From Paraclostridium bifermentans (GTDB lineage Bacteria > Bacillota > Clostridia > Peptostreptococcales > Peptostreptococcaceae): DNA of 64,000 nucleotides. The first letter of the stretch is position 1, and each line of letters starts with the position of its first letter. The notes below the pieces were generated by a model. That model made no database searches. It was not told the DNA's origin and saw nothing but the letters and a program-made list of their open reading frames with translations. Positions 16,470 to 25,334 of this stretch are shown one piece after another. A program made the position numbers and the translations under genes. The stretch spans positions 2,046,001-2,110,000 of the forward strand of contig NZ_CP079737.1 of assembly GCF_019916025.1 (NCBI RefSeq), written 5' to 3'.

Positions 16470-18374
16470 TTATTGAATAACAGCTTTTAGCTTAGATTTT
16501 ACATCTACTTCTTTATTTAAATTTGTTTTTTGTAGTTTTTTAAATATAATCATTCCTATTGCAAATATAATTATAGTTCCTATAATTAGTGCCATTATAT
16601 TTTCAATAACAAATCCTGTAGTAATTAATGTACCTATTTGGTATACATAAAACGCTCCTACCCATGCAATAAAGAATTGATATAAAAATGATACTAAAGT
16701 CATCTTAGTCCCATACTCTTTTTGCATAGTTGCAAGTGCTGCTATACAAGGAGTGTAAAGCGCACTAAACACTAAGAATCCATATGCAGTTACAGTTGTA
16801 AACATTGTAGGAAGAACCGTATTTAGATCTCCATATAAAATTTCCATTGTAGCGACAACTATTTCTTTAGCTGAAAGTCCAGTTAATATAGAAACTCCTG
16901 CTCTCCAATCTCCAAACCCAAGCGGCGCAAATATAGGCGCTACTAGTCCTCCAAGAGTTGCTAAAAAGCTTTCATTTATTTCAGATGTAAATCCACTAAA
17001 ATTAAATGATGATAATGCCCATATAACAATAGACATTGCAAACATTATAGTACACACCCTTATTAAAAATCCTTTTGATTTATTCCAAGTATTTTTAAGT
17101 AACTGTCTAACTGTAGGCATAGAATACTTTGGAAGTTCTATTATAAACGGTGAAGTTGAGTATGAGTTTTGACTTCTAGTTATGAATAAAGCTACAAAGA
17201 TAGCTACTATTATTCCTATTAAATATAGAGATGTTGTAACTAAAGCTGCATTTTTAGGGAAAAATATAGAAACAAACATTGCATATATAGGTAACTTCGC
17301 TCCACAAGTCATTAATGGAGCTATAAGAGCAGTTATTTTTCTATCTTGTTCACTATCTAATGTTCTCGTTGCCATTATAGCGGGTGAAGAACATCCAAGA
17401 CCCATAACCATAGGAATAAACGTTTTTCCTGATAGTCCAACTTTTGCCATAACTTTATCCATTAAAAATGCTATCCTTGACATATACCCACTATCTTCAA
17501 GTAGTGTTATACCTAAAAATAGTACAAATATTAATGGGAAAAATGGTAGTGCTCCACCAAGACCACCTATAATTCCATCTACTATTAAAGAATAAAACCA
17601 CGGACTTGAATTTGCTATCAACTCACTTACAGGTCCTTGTATGTACGTTTCTATTGCTCCTGCTGAAAATTCTTGTAATGGTCCTCCTACCCAATCAAAA
17701 GTAAATTTAAATAAGGTATATAATAGTCCTATAAATATTGGATACGCCAGTATAGGATTTAAAACTATGTCATCAATTTTATCACTTAAATTTTTCTTAT
17801 TGTCATTTTCAGTTCTTATACATTTACTTAATGATTTTTCTAATTCTTTATAGGTCTTATATTCTTCATGTGGATATTCTTTATATATAACTAACGATTT
17901 AGAACTCTCTAAAATTATTTTTTCAAGAATATCACCATTAACTTTTTTCTTTGCTATCATAGGAACTATCTTTACTCCAAGTTCTTTTTCAAGCTTTTCA
18001 TGATCAATTTTTATGCCCTTTGAATTTGCCATATCTACCATATTTAAAATTATCACTATGGGCTTGTTATATTTCATAAGCTGCGTTGTTAAGTATAAGT
18101 TTCTTGATAAATTAGCTGCATCAACTACATTTACTATTACATCAACATTTTCTTCATCTAAGTAGTTTTTAGATATTTTTTCTTCATTAGAAAAAGTATC
18201 CATTGCATAAATTCCTGGTAAATCTACAATATTTATATTTTTTCCAAAATGCCCTTCTCTTTTTTCTATCGTAACTCCCGGCCAATTCCCAACTTTTTGA
18301 CTAAGACCAGTTATTGCATTAAATACAGTCGTTTTCCCAACATTAGGATTACCAACCAATGCTACATTAATCAT
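16470..18374 (-). CDS. feoB: Ferrous iron transporter FeoB
   Basis: The N-terminal G domain shows G1 GNPNVGKTT, G3 IVDLPGIYAM and G4 LNMVDM. The membrane part has the two Gate motifs, EDSGYMSRIAFLMDKV with VMGLGCSSPAIMATRTL, and SAKEIVVATMEILYG. FeoB moves Fe(II) inward, with its GTPase domain as regulator. At 634 residues it is the compact Firmicutes form. It lies 20 bp after feoA and is followed by the DUF2325 gene. Two Fur-box-like sites upstream of feoA suggest repression in iron sufficiency. Confidence 0.95.
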   Translation of the reverse strand: MINVALVGNPNVGKTTVFNAITGLSQKVGNWPGVTIEKREGHFGKNINIVDLPGIYAMDTFSNEEKISKNYLDEENVDVIVNVVDAANLSRNLYLTTQLMKYNKPIVIILNMVDMANSKGIKIDHEKLEKELGVKIVPMIAKKKVNGDILEKIILESSKSLVIYKEYPHEEYKTYKELEKSLSKCIRTENDNKKNLSDKIDDIVLNPILAYPIFIGLLYTLFKFTFDWVGGPLQEFSAGAIETYIQGPVSELIANSSPWFYSLIVDGIIGGLGGALPFFPLIFVLFLGITLLEDSGYMSRIAFLMDKVMAKVGLSGKTFIPMVMGLGCSSPAIMATRTLDSEQDRKITALIAPLMTCGAKLPIYAMFVSIFFPKNAALVTTSLYLIGIIVAIFVALFITRSQNSYSTSPFIIELPKYSMPTVRQLLKNTWNKSKGFLIRVCTIMFAMSIVIWALSSFNFSGFTSEINESFLATLGGLVAPIFAPLGFGDWRAGVSILTGLSAKEIVVATMEILYGDLNTVLPTMFTTVTAYGFLVFSALYTPCIAALATMQKEYGTKMTLVSFLYQFFIAWVGAFYVYQIGTLITTGFVIENIMALIIGTIIIFAIGMIIFKKLQKTNLNKEVDVKSKLKAVIQ

Positions 18375-18394
18375 AATTAAATCCCCCTGTAATG

Positions 18395-18613
18395 CTATTT
18401 TATTTTTATATATTCAGCTTCTTTTTTTCTTAAAGCTATATCAAACCCTCTAAAATTTACTATAATTGGGTCTCCTAATGGAGCTACTTTTTTCACAGTA
18501 ATTTTAGTCCCTTCTATACAGCCTAAAGCTAATAGCCTTTTAGTAAAATCATTTTCACCAAATACATAATCGACTATTGCGCTATTTCCTATCGAAAGTT
18601 TATTTACACTCAC
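18395..18613 (-). CDS. feoA: FeoA ferrous iron transport accessory protein
   Basis: The 72-residue SH3-like FeoA has VFGENDFTKRLLALGCIEGT and KVAPLGDPIIVNFRGFDIAL, the standard family segments, and ends with a DIALRKKEAEYI strand. FeoA is thought to bind FeoB and support Fe(II) uptake. The start is GTG at 18613 with GGGGAGATGG upstream. It is the first gene of the feoA-feoB-DUF2325 operon. Confidence 0.93.
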   Translation of the reverse strand: MSVNKLSIGNSAIVDYVFGENDFTKRLLALGCIEGTKITVKKVAPLGDPIIVNFRGFDIALRKKEAEYIKIK

Positions 18614-18665
18614 GAAACCATCTCCCCTTTTTAAGATTATTTTTCATCTATTTTCACATTTCATT

Positions 18666-18680
18666 TGAAAACAATTATCA
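18666..18680. promoter_or_regulatory. Fur-box-like site upstream of feoA
   Basis: TGAAAACAATTATCA differs from the 7-1-7 Fur consensus TGATAATNATTATCA at two positions. It is 53 bp from the feoA start. Confidence 0.6.
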
Positions 18681-18712
18681 CACATTTAAATAATACCACT
18701 CTTGATAATGAT

Positions 18713-18727
18713 TTTCAATAACTTTTA
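18713..18727. promoter_or_regulatory. Second Fur-box-like site upstream of feoA
   Basis: TGATAATGATTTTCA differs from the 7-1-7 Fur consensus at one position. It lies between feoA and the divergent gene at 18814 and could control both. Confidence 0.7.
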
Positions 18728-18813
18728 ATATTTTTTTAATTTACTTGTTAGCTTGTATATACATTCATGCTATAATATTATTATAATTTTACATTTTAGA
18801 AAGGAAATTTTTT

Positions 18814-19161
18814 ATGCATACAGCAGATACAAAATTTGAATTAGATTTAGCTTTAAAAAATAGAGAAAACAAAATTACTGTAACTGATAAAAGAATTGTA
18901 AAAGGATTAAAAGTTCTTGATAACGTAAATATAAAAGATTCTGATAGAAATAGATGTAAATACAGCTTAAGAAATAAAAGTGCTGATTCAGCCTTTATGG
19001 GCTCTATAGGATTTGCCCCTATGATTGCTGGCATGGCTAATATTTCATTTTTACAAGGAATGGGTGTTATTTCAAGTGTCGGACTTCATGAAACTTTAGT
19101 TATATTTGCTGATTATAATATTAAATTCAAAAATGATACCATTATATTAACTAAAATATAA
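18814..19161 (+). CDS. Hypothetical protein divergent from feoA
   Basis: The 115-residue protein has a charged first half (LALKNRENKITVTDKRIVKG) and a glycine-rich, hydrophobic second half (GFAPMIAGMANISFLQGMGV). I do not recognise a family. It has AAAGGAAA before the ATG, a TATAAT at 18772-18777 and its own terminator, so it looks expressed. Sharing a regulatory gap with two Fur-like boxes suggests possible iron control; that is inference only. Confidence 0.6.
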   Translation: MHTADTKFELDLALKNRENKITVTDKRIVKGLKVLDNVNIKDSDRNRCKYSLRNKSADSAFMGSIGFAPMIAGMANISFLQGMGVISSVGLHETLVIFADYNIKFKNDTIILTKI

Positions 19162-19179
19162 TTTTTATAATGAAAATTA

Positions 19180-19228
19180 AAAAGAAGTTAGCACAATATA
19201 AGTAATTTTATGTGCTAACTTCTTTTTA
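19180..19228. terminator. Bidirectional terminator
   Basis: AAAAAGAAGTTAGCACA and TGTGCTAACTTCTTTTT arms between convergent genes. Confidence 0.88.
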
Positions 19229-19243
19229 TAATTTTATTCTAAT

Positions 19244-20557
19244 TTATATATTTTCTTTTAAACTACTTTTTTTCACTACAACTTGTGAAAAAGTAATTGC
19301 TGCTATTCCACAAATAAACATTAATCCTGGATAATAAAGATATTTTATTATTTCAACTGGTGATATTCCCGCTATCCCTGCTGCTGTTAACAACTGAGCT
19401 CCATAAGGTATTACACCTTGCCAACATGATGAAAATATATCTAATATACTAGCTGTTTTTCTTGGATCTATATCATATTTTTCGGCTATATCTTTTGCTA
19501 GAGGTCCCGCTGTTACAATTGCTATTGTGTTATTAGCAGTACATAAGTCTATAACACTTACTAATGCTGCTATTCCAAACTCTGCACCTTTCTTACTTTT
19601 TATTTTGCTAGTTATGAAATGTAGTATATAATCAATTCCCCCATTAAACTTAATTAATGATACAACTCCGCCAACTACAATTACTAATAAACTTAGTTCA
19701 TACATTCCACCTAAGCCTTCTGATATAGCACCTATAAACCCTAAAATACCAAATGAATTAGAAAATATTCCTACAGCTCCTGCAAATAATATTCCACTCC
19801 CAAGTAAAACAAATACATTTACACCGATTAAAGCTCCTGCTAGAACTAATATATAAGGTAAAACTTTTATAATATCATACTCATAAGATTGAGTTGCTAC
19901 ATTCCCATATCCAAGTGTTACTACTGTTAAAATTATAGCTGTTGCAATAGCTGCTGGTAATACTATTAAAAAGTTCATTTTAAATTTATCTTTTAACTCA
20001 CATCCCTGTGTTCTTACAGCTGCTATTGTTGTATCTGATATCATCGATAGGTTATCTCCAAACATAGCTCCTCCAACAACTGCCCCTATTACTAACGGAA
20101 CTGGAATACCAGTTTTTTGAGCTACACCTAGAGCAATCGGTGCTAATGCAGCTATAGTTCCAACTGATGTTCCCATAGATATTGATATAAAACATCCTAT
20201 AATAAATAATCCTGCCACTAAAAGATTTGATGGTAATATTGATAAACTTAAATTTACAGTTGAGTCAACCCCACCCATAGCCTTTGCTACACTTGAAAAA
20301 GCTCCAGCTAATAAAAATATAATAACCATTAATATAATATTTGTATCTCCTGCACCTTTACAAAATACATTCATCTTAGTTTCTAAATTTTCTTTTTTAT
20401 TAAATAATAAAGCTATACCTCCTGCTATTAAGAAAGCTACTAATGCTGGCATCTTATAAAAATCTCCAGTTATAATTCCACTTCCTACAAACAATACTAA
20501 AAATACACCTAATGGTAATAAAGCTAATGGATTACCTCTTTTTACTTCTTTTTTCAT
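19244..20557 (-). CDS. metT: NhaC-family transporter, probably methionine uptake (MetT-type)
   Basis: A 437-residue polytopic protein of the NhaC Na+/H+ antiporter family: SISMGTSVGTIAALAPIALG, VVGGAMFGDNLSMISDTTIA and DLCTANNTIAIVTAGPLA are the conserved core. NhaC-family proteins include amino acid transporters, and MetT-type members are known to be methionine-regulated in Firmicutes. Here the gene follows a T-box leader whose specifier reads AUG when aligned with the tyrS leader in this window, so expression should rise when uncharged tRNA-Met accumulates. That supports methionine as substrate. The family is sure; the substrate rests on the leader. Confidence 0.82.
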   Translation of the reverse strand: MKKEVKRGNPLALLPLGVFLVLFVGSGIITGDFYKMPALVAFLIAGGIALLFNKKENLETKMNVFCKGAGDTNIILMVIIFLLAGAFSSVAKAMGGVDSTVNLSLSILPSNLLVAGLFIIGCFISISMGTSVGTIAALAPIALGVAQKTGIPVPLVIGAVVGGAMFGDNLSMISDTTIAAVRTQGCELKDKFKMNFLIVLPAAIATAIILTVVTLGYGNVATQSYEYDIIKVLPYILVLAGALIGVNVFVLLGSGILFAGAVGIFSNSFGILGFIGAISEGLGGMYELSLLVIVVGGVVSLIKFNGGIDYILHFITSKIKSKKGAEFGIAALVSVIDLCTANNTIAIVTAGPLAKDIAEKYDIDPRKTASILDIFSSCWQGVIPYGAQLLTAAGIAGISPVEIIKYLYYPGLMFICGIAAITFSQVVVKKSSLKENI

Positions 20558-20611
20558 TGTTTAATCTCCCTTCATTTTTTATTGTTTTAACATAACCTCA
20601 ATTTTGGGAAT

Positions 20612-20890
20612 AAAAAAACTCCCGACCCTAAGAACTTAATCTTAGGAACGAGAGTTGAATTCGTGTTACCATCCTAATTTATTTGTATTTCGCAATACAA
20701 ACCTCATCAAGTACGCCAAAATTTTGGTTATACTCTATCACTGTAACGGGTGAACCCGTTGTAGCCTAAATCATAAAGATCTCGGTACACAGCTCCAAGG
20801 CCATTTTCACTTTAATATCCTTTGCTTTTTCTCACCAACAAAAGCTCTCTGTAAAAGTATTCTTAAAGTTACTTTCCTTTTCTTCGCCTT
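20612..20890 (-). promoter_or_regulatory. T-box leader, predicted methionine specifier (AUG)
   Basis: On the minus strand the order is: AGAGAG and GTTGGTG stem I signals, the specifier segment TGAAAATGGCCTTGGAGCTG, a CCGTTAC stem III element, the T-box AGGATGGTAACACG (20662-20675) and a terminator hairpin AACTCTCGTTCCTAAG... ending in a T-run at 20612. Aligning on GAGCTG with the tyrS leader, where UAC sits 6 bases before it, puts AUG at 20802-20804 in this leader. It controls the NhaC-family gene. Confidence 0.85.
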
Positions 20891-20957
20891 TAATTTTGTT
20901 TATATTTTACATATTATACACTTTATTATACTTTGTCAACTATTTTTATAGAATTTT

Positions 20958-21671
20958 CTAAAAATTCATTCGTATTCCATTATTTTTTAACCATTTAATT
21001 CTTTCCTTATAATCCGGTAAAATTCTTTCCACAGCTAAATAAAAGTCCTTAGAATGGTTTCTATGCTCCATATGGCACATTTCATGTATAACTATATAAT
21101 CAATTATTTGTATAGGCATCATAGAGCATCTTAAATTAAATAGTATTTCATTTTTATAAGTACAACTAGCCCATCTTGACTTCTGATCTTTAATTTTTAT
21201 AGCGGTTACTGTATCTACAAAAAAGGGATTATAATAGTTTATTCTTTCTTTAACAATACCTAATGTTTCATCAGTATACCAATTTTTTAAAGCACGTTGT
21301 ATAACATCTTTATTATTGGAGTTTGATCTAACTATTAATTTATTATTTTCTAAACTAACACTAGTTCCAATTATGCTTTTATCTACCAAAACTTCTAATA
21401 TGTACTCCTTACCTAAATATAAAAATATATCTCCACTCTCATAACTTCTTATATATCGATTATTATTTAGAACTTCAATTTCGTCTAATTTTTTTATTAT
21501 CCAATCAGATTTATTTTTTACTTTATCAACTATAAAGGTTTTGTCCAACCCATTAGGCGCAATTACATTAATAATCCCATCTTTTTTAATTTCCAGACTC
21601 ATCGTTTTCCTTTTTCTATAAATTATATTAAATTTTATTTCTCTATTTTTATGCATGAATGTCACTTCCAT
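20958..21671 (-). CDS. YgjP-like zinc metallopeptidase (M48/WSS1-type, DUF45)
   Basis: The 237-residue protein has the zinc motif VIHEMCHMEHRNHSKDFY near residue 190 (HExxH plus downstream residues) and KDQKSRWASCTYKNEILFN, the SRWGSC-like block of the YgjP/DUF45 family. The N-terminal part, IKFNIIYRKRKTMSLEIKKD, is the usual beta-rich lead. Substrates are unknown. I keep the ATG at 21671, which has AGGAG 7 bases upstream. It is a single-gene unit upstream of the Met T-box leader. Confidence 0.85.
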   Translation of the reverse strand: MEVTFMHKNREIKFNIIYRKRKTMSLEIKKDGIINVIAPNGLDKTFIVDKVKNKSDWIIKKLDEIEVLNNNRYIRSYESGDIFLYLGKEYILEVLVDKSIIGTSVSLENNKLIVRSNSNNKDVIQRALKNWYTDETLGIVKERINYYNPFFVDTVTAIKIKDQKSRWASCTYKNEILFNLRCSMMPIQIIDYIVIHEMCHMEHRNHSKDFYLAVERILPDYKERIKWLKNNGIRMNF

Positions 21672-21817
21672 AACTTATCTCCTGACAACTATTTTTTAAT
21701 TGTTACCAATTATTAATTCTAAAAATATAATTTTCTAATTTGTTTAATTTAATAATATAATTACATAAATATCAGAAAAAGTAAAATTTTAATATTGCTA
21801 AAACTTATTTTCAAAAA

Positions 21818-21832
21818 TGATAATGATTATTT
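21818..21832. promoter_or_regulatory. Fur-box-like site upstream of sod
   Basis: TGATAATGATTATTT matches the 7-1-7 Fur consensus at 12 of 14 defined positions and ends 20 bp before the -35 box. Confidence 0.65.
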
Positions 21833-21852
21833 TTATTAAATTAGTTTATATA

Positions 21853-21882
21853 TTGAACTTAAGGGAATATATATATTATACT
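21853..21882 (+). promoter_or_regulatory. Sigma-A-type promoter of sod
   Basis: TTGAAC (21853-21858) and TATACT (21877-21882) with 18-bp spacing, just before the ribosome binding site. Confidence 0.7.
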
Positions 21883-21902
21883 AATAAAAAGGGGTGTTTT
21901 AA

Positions 21903-22508
21903 ATGTATGATAAAATAGAGTTAGGATATAAATTCAATGAATTAGAACCATATATAGATGCTAAAACTGTAGAGATACACTATGGTAAACATCTACAAAC
22001 TTATGTAAATAATTTAAATAACCTTTTAAAAGGCTATGAAGATATTTTTGATGGAAAAAGTTTAGAGGAATTGCTAAAAAATGTGTCTGACTTACCAGAA
22101 GAAATTAGACAAGGAGTTATAAACCAAGGTGGTGGGGTTTATAATCACAACTTATATTTTTCAATTCTATCTCCTAAAGCTTCTCTAGTTCCAGAAGGTA
22201 ACTTACTAGAAAAAATAAACCAAACTTTTGGAAATGTTGACAATTTAAAGGATGAATTAAGTAAAAAAGCTATAGCACAATTTGGATCAGGTTATGCATC
22301 TTTACTTATGGATAGAAATAAAAATTTATTTATAAAATCTACATCAAACCAAGACACAAACCTTCAAGATGGTTTAGTCCCTATCCTTACAATTGATGTT
22401 TGGGAGCATGCTTATTATCTAAAATATCAAAATCTTAGAGCTGACTATGTAAATAACATATGGAATATAATAGATTGGAAAAAAGTTTCAAATCTTTACA
22501 ATTCATAA
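21903..22508 (+). CDS. sodA: Fe/Mn superoxide dismutase
   Basis: The 201-residue enzyme has the four metal ligands: His in VEIHYGKHLQTYV, His in GGGVYNHNLYFSIL, and Asp and His in DVWEHAYYLKYQ, followed by LRADYVNNIWNIIDW. It dismutates superoxide in the cytoplasm. The near-consensus Fur box at its promoter suggests iron-linked control. It lacks a signal peptide. Iron versus manganese use cannot be told by eye. Confidence 0.94.
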   Translation: MYDKIELGYKFNELEPYIDAKTVEIHYGKHLQTYVNNLNNLLKGYEDIFDGKSLEELLKNVSDLPEEIRQGVINQGGGVYNHNLYFSILSPKASLVPEGNLLEKINQTFGNVDNLKDELSKKAIAQFGSGYASLLMDRNKNLFIKSTSNQDTNLQDGLVPILTIDVWEHAYYLKYQNLRADYVNNIWNIIDWKKVSNLYNS

Positions 22509-22510
22509 TA

Positions 22511-22558
22511 TAAAAAGAGGATATCTTAATAGTAAATATTAAGATATCCTCTTCTTTT
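22511..22558. terminator. Bidirectional terminator
   Basis: AAGAGGATATCTTAATA and TATTAAGATATCCTCTT arms between convergent sod and the PqqD-like gene. Confidence 0.9.
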
Positions 22559-22903
22559 TTAATCAATTTTTTCAATATAATGACAGTTAACATCAATGTG
22601 ATTTAAAAATAAAAGTAATCTCTCATACAGAGGGTGTGATTCTTCTCCATACTTTCCTTCTAATTTTATTCCTAATTCTTCTACATTTTTTTTACCATCA
22701 ATTTGTAAGAATATAAAACTGCCATATTCATCTAATTCCATCTTTTTATACATAGGAATTTTAAATTTTAATTTTCTAAAAAAGTTCTGAACCTTATGAT
22801 CTTGTTTTTCAAGTATAGTGACTATACCATCAGAACTTACTTCATATTCAATATTCTCACTTTTTTTAAAAACTAAATTTAAAACTTCTTCATTATTTTT
22901 CAT
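22559..22903 (-). CDS. PqqD-like protein, partner of OPT transporter (copy 1)
   Basis: The 114-residue protein has a PqqD-like wHTH fold pattern: YEVSSDGIVTILEKQ, then LDEYGSFIFLQIDGKKNVEE with the conserved GxxIWxxIDG-type segment, and LEGKYGEESHPLYERLLLFL. PqqD/RRE domains bind peptides, usually RiPP precursors. Here no RiPP enzymes are near; the gene overlaps the OPT oligopeptide transporter end by 11 bp, so it probably handles peptides at the transporter. That role is inference. A paralogue occupies the same position at 24990-25334. Confidence 0.8.
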   Translation of the reverse strand: MKNNEEVLNLVFKKSENIEYEVSSDGIVTILEKQDHKVQNFFRKLKFKIPMYKKMELDEYGSFIFLQIDGKKNVEELGIKLEGKYGEESHPLYERLLLFLNHIDVNCHYIEKID

Positions 22904-24818
22904 TATTTTTTACCTTAGATGTTATTATTGGCCATGCAGTAAGTCCTACTAATACTATTAAAAGTATTATTGCCATCATATTTCCAGATGCAAATCCACT
23001 TGGTCCTGCACTTTTTATAACACCTGATACTTGTAGTATTATACCTATTAGACCGATTATAGATCCTCCTGCTACAAGTCCTGATGATAAACTTATACCA
23101 TTTGAAACTTTAACTTCTTTTTCTTTTTCTTCTTTAGAAGTTTTTTCAACAAATACACGAATTAATGCTCCTATTAATATTATAGAAGTTGTTGCTATTG
23201 GTAAGTAGAATCCTATTGCAACTGTCATTATTGGTAAATCTAAGAAGTATAAAACTATTGCCATAAACACTCCAACAATTATCATAACCCAAGGTAATTG
23301 CCCTGACATTATTCCTGAAGTAAGTGTTGATATTAAGTTTGCTTGAGGTAATGCAAATGGAGGATTATCCCCTGTAACTACAAGTTGGTTAGAAAGTAAT
23401 ATTGTTGTACCAACAACAACTATTACACCTACTATACCTGCTATTGCAAAATATTTTTGCATTTCACTTTTATTACCACCTATTATGTAAGTAACTTTTT
23501 GAGATTGGTTGTATCCTCCAGCTATTGATATAGATACAACTATAAATGTACCAAATAATAATAATGATTTATTATCTGCTTGTCCACTCCATCCCATTAT
23601 AACAAATACTAGTGTTGCTATAACTAAAGATGCTATTGTCATACCAGATACTGGTAAGTTTGATGTTCCTATTGTTCCTGTTAAACGTCCTGCAACTATA
23701 ACAAATAGTGCAGCTAAAACTATTGAAACTATTGCTCCAACAATTGCCATTACTATGCTTCCTGAAATTAAAAATGCACCTATAACTGCAACTACTATTC
23801 CGCCTAATAATATCATTGTTTGAAGAGCAGTACTTCCTTCTCCATCAGCTGATGAAGATTTAGCATTCATTGTTTCTTTAACAGATGCTATTATAGTTGG
23901 TATAAGTTTTATTGCTCCTATTATACCTCCGCAAAGCATCATACCAGCTCCTATGTATTTTACATAGTTACCAGCTATATCATTTACACCCATTTGATTG
24001 ATAGGCATTGAAGGATCGTTCCATACTTTAGCTCCTTCTCCTGCTAAATCAGTGAAGTATCCTATTAAAGGCATTATTCCAAAGTGAGATAATAACGATC
24101 CTGCAAACATAGTTAATGCAACTTCAAGACCTACTATAAATCCTATACCTAAAAGTAGTGGGTTAACCTCTACTTCAAATTTACACTTATAAAACTTATC
24201 ACCTATAAAACTTATTACATTGTTAGCTACATTTAAGAATGATCCTGTTAATACTGTTATAATACCACTTATTCCAAATCCAATTCCCATGTATTTCATT
24301 GAGTCTCCACCTGCATCTGATGCTACAAGTGTCTCGCATATAGCCATTGATTCTGGATACATAAGCTTTCCATGTTCTTCAATTATTAAATAATTGTAAA
24401 CAAGTGATGAAACTCCTATACCAAATAGAACTCCACCTACTCCTACAACAAATCCTTCTAAAAATGTCACTTGGCTACCTATTAATAAAATAGCAGGTAG
24501 TACAAATATCATACCACTAGCAACTGATTCTCCACCACTTGCCATACCTTGTACTATATTCTTTCCTAGAATACCTTTTCCTTTAGCGAAAGCTGCTATA
24601 AATGCTGACCCTATTATAGATCCAGGTATACCAGCTGCAACTGTAAGTCCTGCTTTCATACCTGAGTATGCTGTAGACGCTGCAAAAACAACTGCTAAAA
24701 CAATACCAATTATAAGTACTGCCATATTTGCACCTGTTTTAGACTTGTCTGTTACATAGGGTACATAATCTTTACCTGATACGCCCCCGTAAGCCTCTTT
24801 AGGTAATTTTTTACTCAT
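22893..24818 (-). CDS. OPT-family oligopeptide transporter (copy 1)
   Basis: A 641-residue protein with about 14-16 membrane segments. SAYSGMKAGLTVAAGIPGSI sits in the first reentrant region (here STAYSGMKAGL), then MASGGESVASGMIFVLPAIL and YPESMAICETLVASDAGG are typical of bacterial OPT (YPES/EspB-like) proteins. The family moves oligopeptides or metal-peptide complexes inward with protons. Its 3' end overlaps the PqqD-like gene. It is closely similar to the copy at 25324-27246 along its length, a tandem duplication of the whole pair. Confidence 0.9.
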   Translation of the reverse strand: MSKKLPKEAYGGVSGKDYVPYVTDKSKTGANMAVLIIGIVLAVVFAASTAYSGMKAGLTVAAGIPGSIIGSAFIAAFAKGKGILGKNIVQGMASGGESVASGMIFVLPAILLIGSQVTFLEGFVVGVGGVLFGIGVSSLVYNYLIIEEHGKLMYPESMAICETLVASDAGGDSMKYMGIGFGISGIITVLTGSFLNVANNVISFIGDKFYKCKFEVEVNPLLLGIGFIVGLEVALTMFAGSLLSHFGIMPLIGYFTDLAGEGAKVWNDPSMPINQMGVNDIAGNYVKYIGAGMMLCGGIIGAIKLIPTIIASVKETMNAKSSSADGEGSTALQTMILLGGIVVAVIGAFLISGSIVMAIVGAIVSIVLAALFVIVAGRLTGTIGTSNLPVSGMTIASLVIATLVFVIMGWSGQADNKSLLLFGTFIVVSISIAGGYNQSQKVTYIIGGNKSEMQKYFAIAGIVGVIVVVGTTILLSNQLVVTGDNPPFALPQANLISTLTSGIMSGQLPWVMIIVGVFMAIVLYFLDLPIMTVAIGFYLPIATTSIILIGALIRVFVEKTSKEEKEKEVKVSNGISLSSGLVAGGSIIGLIGIILQVSGVIKSAGPSGFASGNMMAIILLIVLVGLTAWPIITSKVKNNEK

Positions 24819-24953
24819 TAAATTTCACCATCCTTTTGTTTGATTAAACTCATTATACCACAATATTTTGAAATCTAACTTTTTTAGAATTTTAACTTTA
24901 TTAAAACTATTCAAATTCGACATTTTTTTTAGATTTTTCTGTTTTTTGCAAAA

Positions 24954-24996
24954 AAATAGAGCTAACTATTTAGTTAACTCTATTACTTATTATTGT
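24954..24996 (-). terminator. Terminator after PqqD-like copy 2
   Basis: AATAGAGTTAAC / TTAGCTCTATT arms with a T-run on the minus strand. It separates the two OPT-PqqD pairs into distinct transcripts. Confidence 0.8.
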
Positions 24997-25334
24997 ACTT
25001 TTTCAATGTAATGACAATTTACTTCAATGTGATTTAGAAATAAAAGTAGTCGTTCATAAAGAGGATGTGATTCTTCTCCATATTTTGCTTCTAAAATCTC
25101 ACCTAACTCTTTAACATTTTTATTTCCATCAACTTGCAAGAATATAAAACTACCATATTCATCAAGTTCTATATTTTTATACATAGGAATTTTAAATCTT
25201 AATTTTCTAAAAACTCTTTGAATCTTATGATTTTGTTTTTCTTGTATAATCACTATACCACTATCATTTACTTTGTACTCTATATTTTCATTTTTTTTAA
25301 AGACTAAATTTAAAACATCTTCATTATTTTTCAT
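24990..25334 (-). CDS. PqqD-like protein, partner of OPT transporter (copy 2)
   Basis: A 114-residue paralogue of the 22559-22903 protein: it starts MKNNEDVLNLVFKKNENIEY and shares LDEYGSFIFLQVDGNKNVKE. I start at the ATG 25334, which matches copy 1 and gives the same 11-bp overlap with the OPT gene, rather than the longer reading beginning at 25358. The differences from copy 1 cluster in the middle (IIQEKQNHKIQRVFRKLRF), so the copies may prefer different peptides. Confidence 0.8.
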   Translation of the reverse strand: MKNNEDVLNLVFKKNENIEYKVNDSGIVIIQEKQNHKIQRVFRKLRFKIPMYKNIELDEYGSFIFLQVDGNKNVKELGEILEAKYGEESHPLYERLLLFLNHIEVNCHYIEKVQ

